In this document: piece after piece, positions 25,417-28,343 of the stretch | How positions within the stretch are numbered: the stretch's first letter is position 1 | How the letters are laid out: every line of letters begins with the position of its first letter | Assembly (NCBI GenBank): GCA_045106435.1 | Contig: JBGCEN010000330.1 | Coordinates: 1 to 28,343 of the forward strand | Length of the DNA stretch: 28,343 nt | Source of the DNA: JBCCIM01 sp045106435 | Lineage (GTDB): Bacteria > Bacteroidota > Rhodothermia > Rhodothermales > JAHQVL01 | Direction of reading: 5' to 3' | Position numbers and translations under genes: made by a program | Notes under the pieces: generated by a model | Databases searched by the model: none | What the model was told of the DNA's origin: nothing | The model's input: the letters and a program-made list of their open reading frames with translations, nothing else

Positions 25417-25474
25417 AGATATCAGTGTTCAGTGATAAAAAAGTAAAATATGAAAACCGATAACTGACTACTGA
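25417..25474 (-). repeat. 58-bp dispersed repeat, copy 2
   Basis: Reverse complement begins TCAGTAGTCAGTTATCGG and shares the core ATTTTACTTTTTTAT with copy 1 at 71-128; 8 differences over 58 bases, no indels. Outside these limits similarity stops, except for extra ATCAGTT-like bases on the inner side here. Confidence 0.8.
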
Positions 25475-25570
25475 AGACTCCAGTATATTCTTTAAAGAAT
25501 ACCACACAACTTGGATTATTTAATTTGGGCAAAAGCAGTTTCGACCAGGCCCTATTTGCAGCTTCCAGGC

Positions 25571-25650
25571 CCGGATTCCTAAGCTTGACTGGAGATCCAT
25601 TGCGCGTTTTGAGGCTGCTACTGGATCCCCAGTCAAGCTTAGGAATCCGG
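25571..25650. repeat. Long inverted repeat, 29-bp arms
   Basis: Arms 25571-25599 and 25622-25650 are reverse complements with one mismatch (25593/25628); the outer 22 bp are perfect (CCGGATTCCTAAGCTTGACT...). The spacer is 22 nt. Such a structure would fold as a very stable hairpin in either strand. Confidence 0.85.
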
Positions 25651-25668
25651 TACAGAAAAACCCTAAAC

Positions 25669-25692
25669 ATTGAACCCAGAACCCGAAACCCG
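25669..25692 (+). repeat. TTGAACCC/GAAACCC intergenic repeat, copy
   Basis: ATTGAACCCAGAACCCGAAA then CCCG, same family as 14979-15003. It lies directly after the long inverted repeat. Confidence 0.5.
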
Positions 25693-25838
25693 TCTCAGAC
25701 CCCCGTCTGCGACGAATCGGAAGCGCTTTGCTTAGAGTAAAGTTCAACGAACCGCGCAGCCTTTGTTTTATATGCGGCGTAATTTGGGAAGGTATCCACC
25801 AGACACATCAGAAGAGAAGTCGAATTGAGGATAGATGT

Positions 25839-27191
25839 ATGAAAGTAGCGAAATTTGGAGGCAGTTCGCTGGCATCAGCTGCTCAGGTAGAGAAGGTTTG
25901 CGCGATTATTGAGCAGGATCCTGGCCGGCGTGTGATCGTGGTTTCGGCACCCGGAAAACGCAGCGCGGAAGACACAAAGGTTACAGATCTACTCATCCAA
26001 CTGGCAAATGCAGCATTGGGCGGTGAATCCATTGATGCCCTGCTTCAGCAGATTGTAAACCGCTACGCTGAAATAGCGCAGGCGTTTGGCGTGACGGATC
26101 AGTTTGTGAAAACCATCGAGAAAGACCTCACAGGCCGCCTCGCTGGCAAATACGCCTCAGAAGGCCAGTTTATGGATGCGATGAAGGCCGCCGGCGAAGA
26201 CAACAGCGCCCGACTCATCGCCGAAATTCTCCAGCAGCGCGGCGTGGATGCGCATTATGTAAATCCCAAGGATGGGGGCATGATGCTCTCAGATGAAGCC
26301 GGCAACGCACGCGTCCTCCCAAAATCATACAAACGATTGTACACATTACGCGCCCGCCCCGGCGTGACGATCTTCCCTGGCTTTTTTGGCTACTCAGAAA
26401 ACGGACACATCGTGACCTTTCCACGCGGGGGCTCTGATATCACCGGTGCCATACTGGCTGCTGCCGTTGAGGCCGATATCTATGAGAATTTTACCGATGT
26501 AGATTCGGTGCTGGTCGCCAATCCCGCGTTTGTTAAGAATCCTGTACCAATTGCCAGTTTGACGTACCGCGAGATGCGCGAGCTGTCGTATGCAGGCTTT
26601 TCCGTATTCCACGACGAAGCCCTGGAGCCGGTGGTGCACGCCGGCATTCCCGTGCATGTGCGCAATACCAATAATCCCAATAACTCCGGTACGGCCATTG
26701 TAAAAGCACGGCAGATCAGTTCTGAATATCCCGTTGTGGGCATCGCGGCCACCGACGGGTTCTGCAGTATCTTTATTTCCAAGTACCTGATGAACCGCCA
26801 GATCGGCTTCGGCCGGCGTGTGCTTCAGGTGCTCGAAGAAGCCGGCATCTCGTACGAACATACCCCGTCGGGCATAGACAATATGTCCGTTGTCATTCGC
26901 GAGTCGAACTTCCCCAAATCCATTGAGCGCAGCGTGCTGGACAAGCTGCAAGAAGCCGTGCAAGCAGACGATGTAACCGTGGAACGTGGTATCGCGCTGG
27001 TGATGGTTGTAGGAGAAGGCATGACCCGCGCCGTGGGTTTAACGGGCCGCGCCGGCGCCGCTCTCGGCCGCGGTGGCGTCAACATAGAAATGATCAACCA
27101 GGGCTCCAGCGAAGTAAGTATGATGTTCGGCGTGAAAGCCGAAGAAATGCAAACGGCTGTGCAGTCGTTGTATTCGGAGTTTTTTGGGTAA
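25839..27191 (+). CDS. lysC: Aspartate kinase
   Basis: About 450 residues from the ATG at 25839 (frame opens 37 codons earlier at 25728, but MKVAKFGGSSLASA is the conserved terminus). The enzyme phosphorylates L-aspartate with ATP, the first step toward lysine/diaminopimelate, threonine and methionine. Visible motifs: kinase start VAKFGGSSL; ATP/substrate blocks FPGFFGYSENGHIVTFPRGG then SDITGAILAAA; YENFTDVDSV; PIASLTYREMRELSYAGFSVFHDEA. Two C-terminal ACT domains follow (GIAATDGFCSIFISK...; VMVVGEGM...GRAGAALGRGGVNIEMINQGSSEVSMMFGV), so feedback inhibition by lysine or threonine is expected. It is monofunctional (no homoserine dehydrogenase fused) and not adjacent to other lysine genes. Symbol lysC is by family only. 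Confidence 0.95.
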   Translation: MKVAKFGGSSLASAAQVEKVCAIIEQDPGRRVIVVSAPGKRSAEDTKVTDLLIQLANAALGGESIDALLQQIVNRYAEIAQAFGVTDQFVKTIEKDLTGRLAGKYASEGQFMDAMKAAGEDNSARLIAEILQQRGVDAHYVNPKDGGMMLSDEAGNARVLPKSYKRLYTLRARPGVTIFPGFFGYSENGHIVTFPRGGSDITGAILAAAVEADIYENFTDVDSVLVANPAFVKNPVPIASLTYREMRELSYAGFSVFHDEALEPVVHAGIPVHVRNTNNPNNSGTAIVKARQISSEYPVVGIAATDGFCSIFISKYLMNRQIGFGRRVLQVLEEAGISYEHTPSGIDNMSVVIRESNFPKSIERSVLDKLQEAVQADDVTVERGIALVMVVGEGMTRAVGLTGRAGAALGRGGVNIEMINQGSSEVSMMFGVKAEEMQTAVQSLYSEFFG

Positions 27192-27248
27192 GCGTATTTG
27201 CAAAAGAAAACTCGGGGTCGGGGCAATTCGTGAAACGCTCCTGTCAGT

Positions 27249-27282
27249 GTTTTTAATTTTGCATTTTACCTTTTAATTTTTG
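27249..27282. repeat. A/T-rich tandem TTTTAATTTTGC repeat
   Basis: TTTTAATTTTGC at 27251-27262 recurs at 27271-27283 as TTTTAATTTTTGC, a ~20-bp period. It lies between convergent genes and covers the last codons and stop of the deacylase. The remainder of the 81-bp gap is unremarkable; no strong terminator is seen. Confidence 0.45.
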
Positions 27283-28343
27283 CCTTTCCTCAAAACCGTT
27301 CCCGGTTTTTCGCCGGTCAATTCGCCGTTCAACATTACGGCCTCGCCGGCTACGAACACGTGCTGCACACCGGAGGCGTATTGGTGAGGTTTTTCGAAGG
27401 TTGCGTGGTCTTGCACGGTTGCAGGATCAAGTACTGCTACGTCGGCGATGGCGCCTATGCGCAGGGTACCGCGGTTAGAAAGGCCGAGGCGGGACGCCGG
27501 CAGGCTGGTCATTTTGCGGATGGCCTCATCAAAAGGCAACACTTCCAGTTCACGTACATATCGAGCCAGCACGCGGGCGAAGGTGCCGTAATTGCGAGGG
27601 TGCGGGGTGCCCACGTTCATGCTCGGCACGCCGCCGTCGGAGGCGATCATGGTGGTCGGGTGCTTCATGATGCGCTGCACATCTTCTTCCGACATCGAGT
27701 GAAACACGCCCATGCACCCACCTTTCTCTTCCAATTCCATTGCCAATTCAGCGGCGTTGATCAAGGTGAGATCTTTGTTGCGCTCGGTCAGGATATCAGA
27801 AAGACTTTTTCCATTGTGGTTCTTATTCCAGGTGCAGTTTGCAACAACGATGGTTGATGGATCGCTCCCACGCTCTTTTTCGATATGCTCTACGATGTCG
27901 TTGCGGATGAAAATGCGTTTCTCCGGATCGCGCAGCCGGTTCAGTCGAGCCTGCCGATTGCCTTCTTTACTCCATGCCGGGAAGAGGATATTAATACTGG
28001 TGCTGGATGCTGTATAGGGATACACATCACTCATCACATCTACCTCCCGATCACGCGCGCCATCTACCATTTCGAGCGATTTTACGCTGTTGCCCCACCG
28101 GTCTTTACCGATCACCTTGTGGTGCGTAATGTGCGGTGCCAGTCCACCTTCTTCGCCGATGCGAATGGTTTCCTCGATGCTTTCAAGCAGCATCCCGCCT
28201 TCATCGCGCATGTGGCTTGTGTAGATGCCGCCATACGATGCGCCGGCCTTTGCCAACTCAATAAGCTCATCCGTTTTTGCATACGCGCCCGGTGTGTATT
28301 CGAGTCCAGACGACAGGCCAAACGCGCCGGCTTCCATCGACTC
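27273..28343 (-). CDS. N-acyl-D-amino-acid deacylase (amidohydrolase family), 5' end beyond window
   Basis: C-terminal 356 residues of a D-aminoacylase-like amidohydrolase; the frame stays open through 28343, so the N-terminus with the first metal-binding HxH and Cys is missing from the window. Family blocks: EAGAFGLSSGLEYTPGAYA, GGIYTSHMRDEGG, APHITHHKVIGKDRWGN, DVYPYTASSTSINILFP, MIASDGGVPSMNVGTPHPRN YGTFARVL (the Asp of IASDGG and the His residues of HITHHK are expected metal ligands) and SLPASRLGLSNRGTLRIG. Known members hydrolyse N-acyl-D-amino acids, releasing the D-amino acid, or act on related amides; they may be secreted or cytoplasmic. Specificity cannot be read. Its last codons overlap an A/T-rich repeat. 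Confidence 0.92.
   Translation of the reverse strand, partial: ESMEAGAFGLSSGLEYTPGAYAKTDELIELAKAGASYGGIYTSHMRDEGGMLLESIEETIRIGEEGGLAPHITHHKVIGKDRWGNSVKSLEMVDGARDREVDVMSDVYPYTASSTSINILFPAWSKEGNRQARLNRLRDPEKRIFIRNDIVEHIEKERGSDPSTIVVANCTWNKNHNGKSLSDILTERNKDLTLINAAELAMELEEKGGCMGVFHSMSEEDVQRIMKHPTTMIASDGGVPSMNVGTPHPRNYGTFARVLARYVRELEVLPFDEAIRKMTSLPASRLGLSNRGTLRIGAIADVAVLDPATVQDHATFEKPHQYASGVQHVFVAGEAVMLNGELTGEKPGTVLRKGKN

Larger units (their letters stand above)
25124..25838. other. Gene-free repeat-rich region upstream of aspartate kinase
   Basis: A 715-bp stretch between divergent genes. It contains the second copy of the 58-bp repeat (25417-25474), a 29-bp-arm inverted repeat (25571-25650) and a TTGAACCC/GAAACCC repeat (25669-25692), plus a short AACTCAA/TTGAGTT pairing (25363-25407). 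ORFs here overlap these repeats and have no protein-like composition. No riboswitch is recognised before the aspartate kinase. Confidence 0.6.

Noticed and set aside
25525..25740. 71-codon open frame
   Set aside because: Covers the inverted repeat and the TTGAACCC repeat; residues repeat (SRPGFLSLTGDP, SLGIRY) because of the palindrome; no protein-like composition.
25728..25838. 37-codon 5' extension of aspartate kinase
   Set aside because: Family N-terminus is MKVAKFGGSS at 25839; the extension is not conserved-looking.

Overview
The window looks like a piece of chromosome from a mesophilic, probably marine or environmental bacterium of the FCB group (Bacteroidota, Rhodothermota or Balneolota). 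Evidence: a T9SS-type C-terminal sorting domain on an FG-GAP/ASPIC protein, a dockerin-plus-PKD secreted protein, a membrane-bound AraC regulator, LytS/LytTR two-component pairs, many lipoproteins, and generally weak Shine-Dalgarno sequences. Composition is near 50% GC. No rRNA, tRNA, CRISPR array, phage gene or recognisable transposase is visible. Species assignment is inference.

Layout. 254-3478 (+): secreted BNR/sortilin-type beta-propeller protein. 3599-5479 (-): lipoprotein serine hydrolase (beta-lactamase/S12 fold) with a C-terminal TPR tail. 5703-10150 (-): two consecutive LytS-type kinase/LytTR regulator pairs, separated by a perfect 38-bp inverted repeat. 10414-14773 (+): an ASPIC/UnbV FG-GAP protein exported by T9SS, a membrane AraC-type regulator starting at TTG, and a PQQ-type sugar dehydrogenase lipoprotein. 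15065-16700 (-): a lumazine-binding-like NTF2 protein, an unknown lipoprotein and a small four-helix membrane protein. 16877-17797 (+): glutaminase. 17851-18354: a DUF559 nuclease-like gene (-) bracketed by similar palindromic ends. 18598-23525 (-): lipoprotein, DUF2339 and DUF3999, the last two overlapping by ATGA. 23822-25123 (-): secreted SGNH-like/PKD/dockerin protein. 25839-27191 (+): aspartate kinase. 27273-28343 (-): N-acyl-D-amino-acid deacylase, cut by the window edge.

Much of the unexplained signal is between the genes. There are long inverted repeats, a roughly 58-bp repeat in two opposed copies, and a small family of TTGAACCC/GAAACCC repeats in at least four intergenic spots. The palindrome GCCGGC occurs about 80 times by hand count, roughly ten times random expectation. 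No complete new defence or metabolic system is evident. The best candidates for something under-described are the DUF559 unit with paired palindromic ends and the GCCGGC over-representation.
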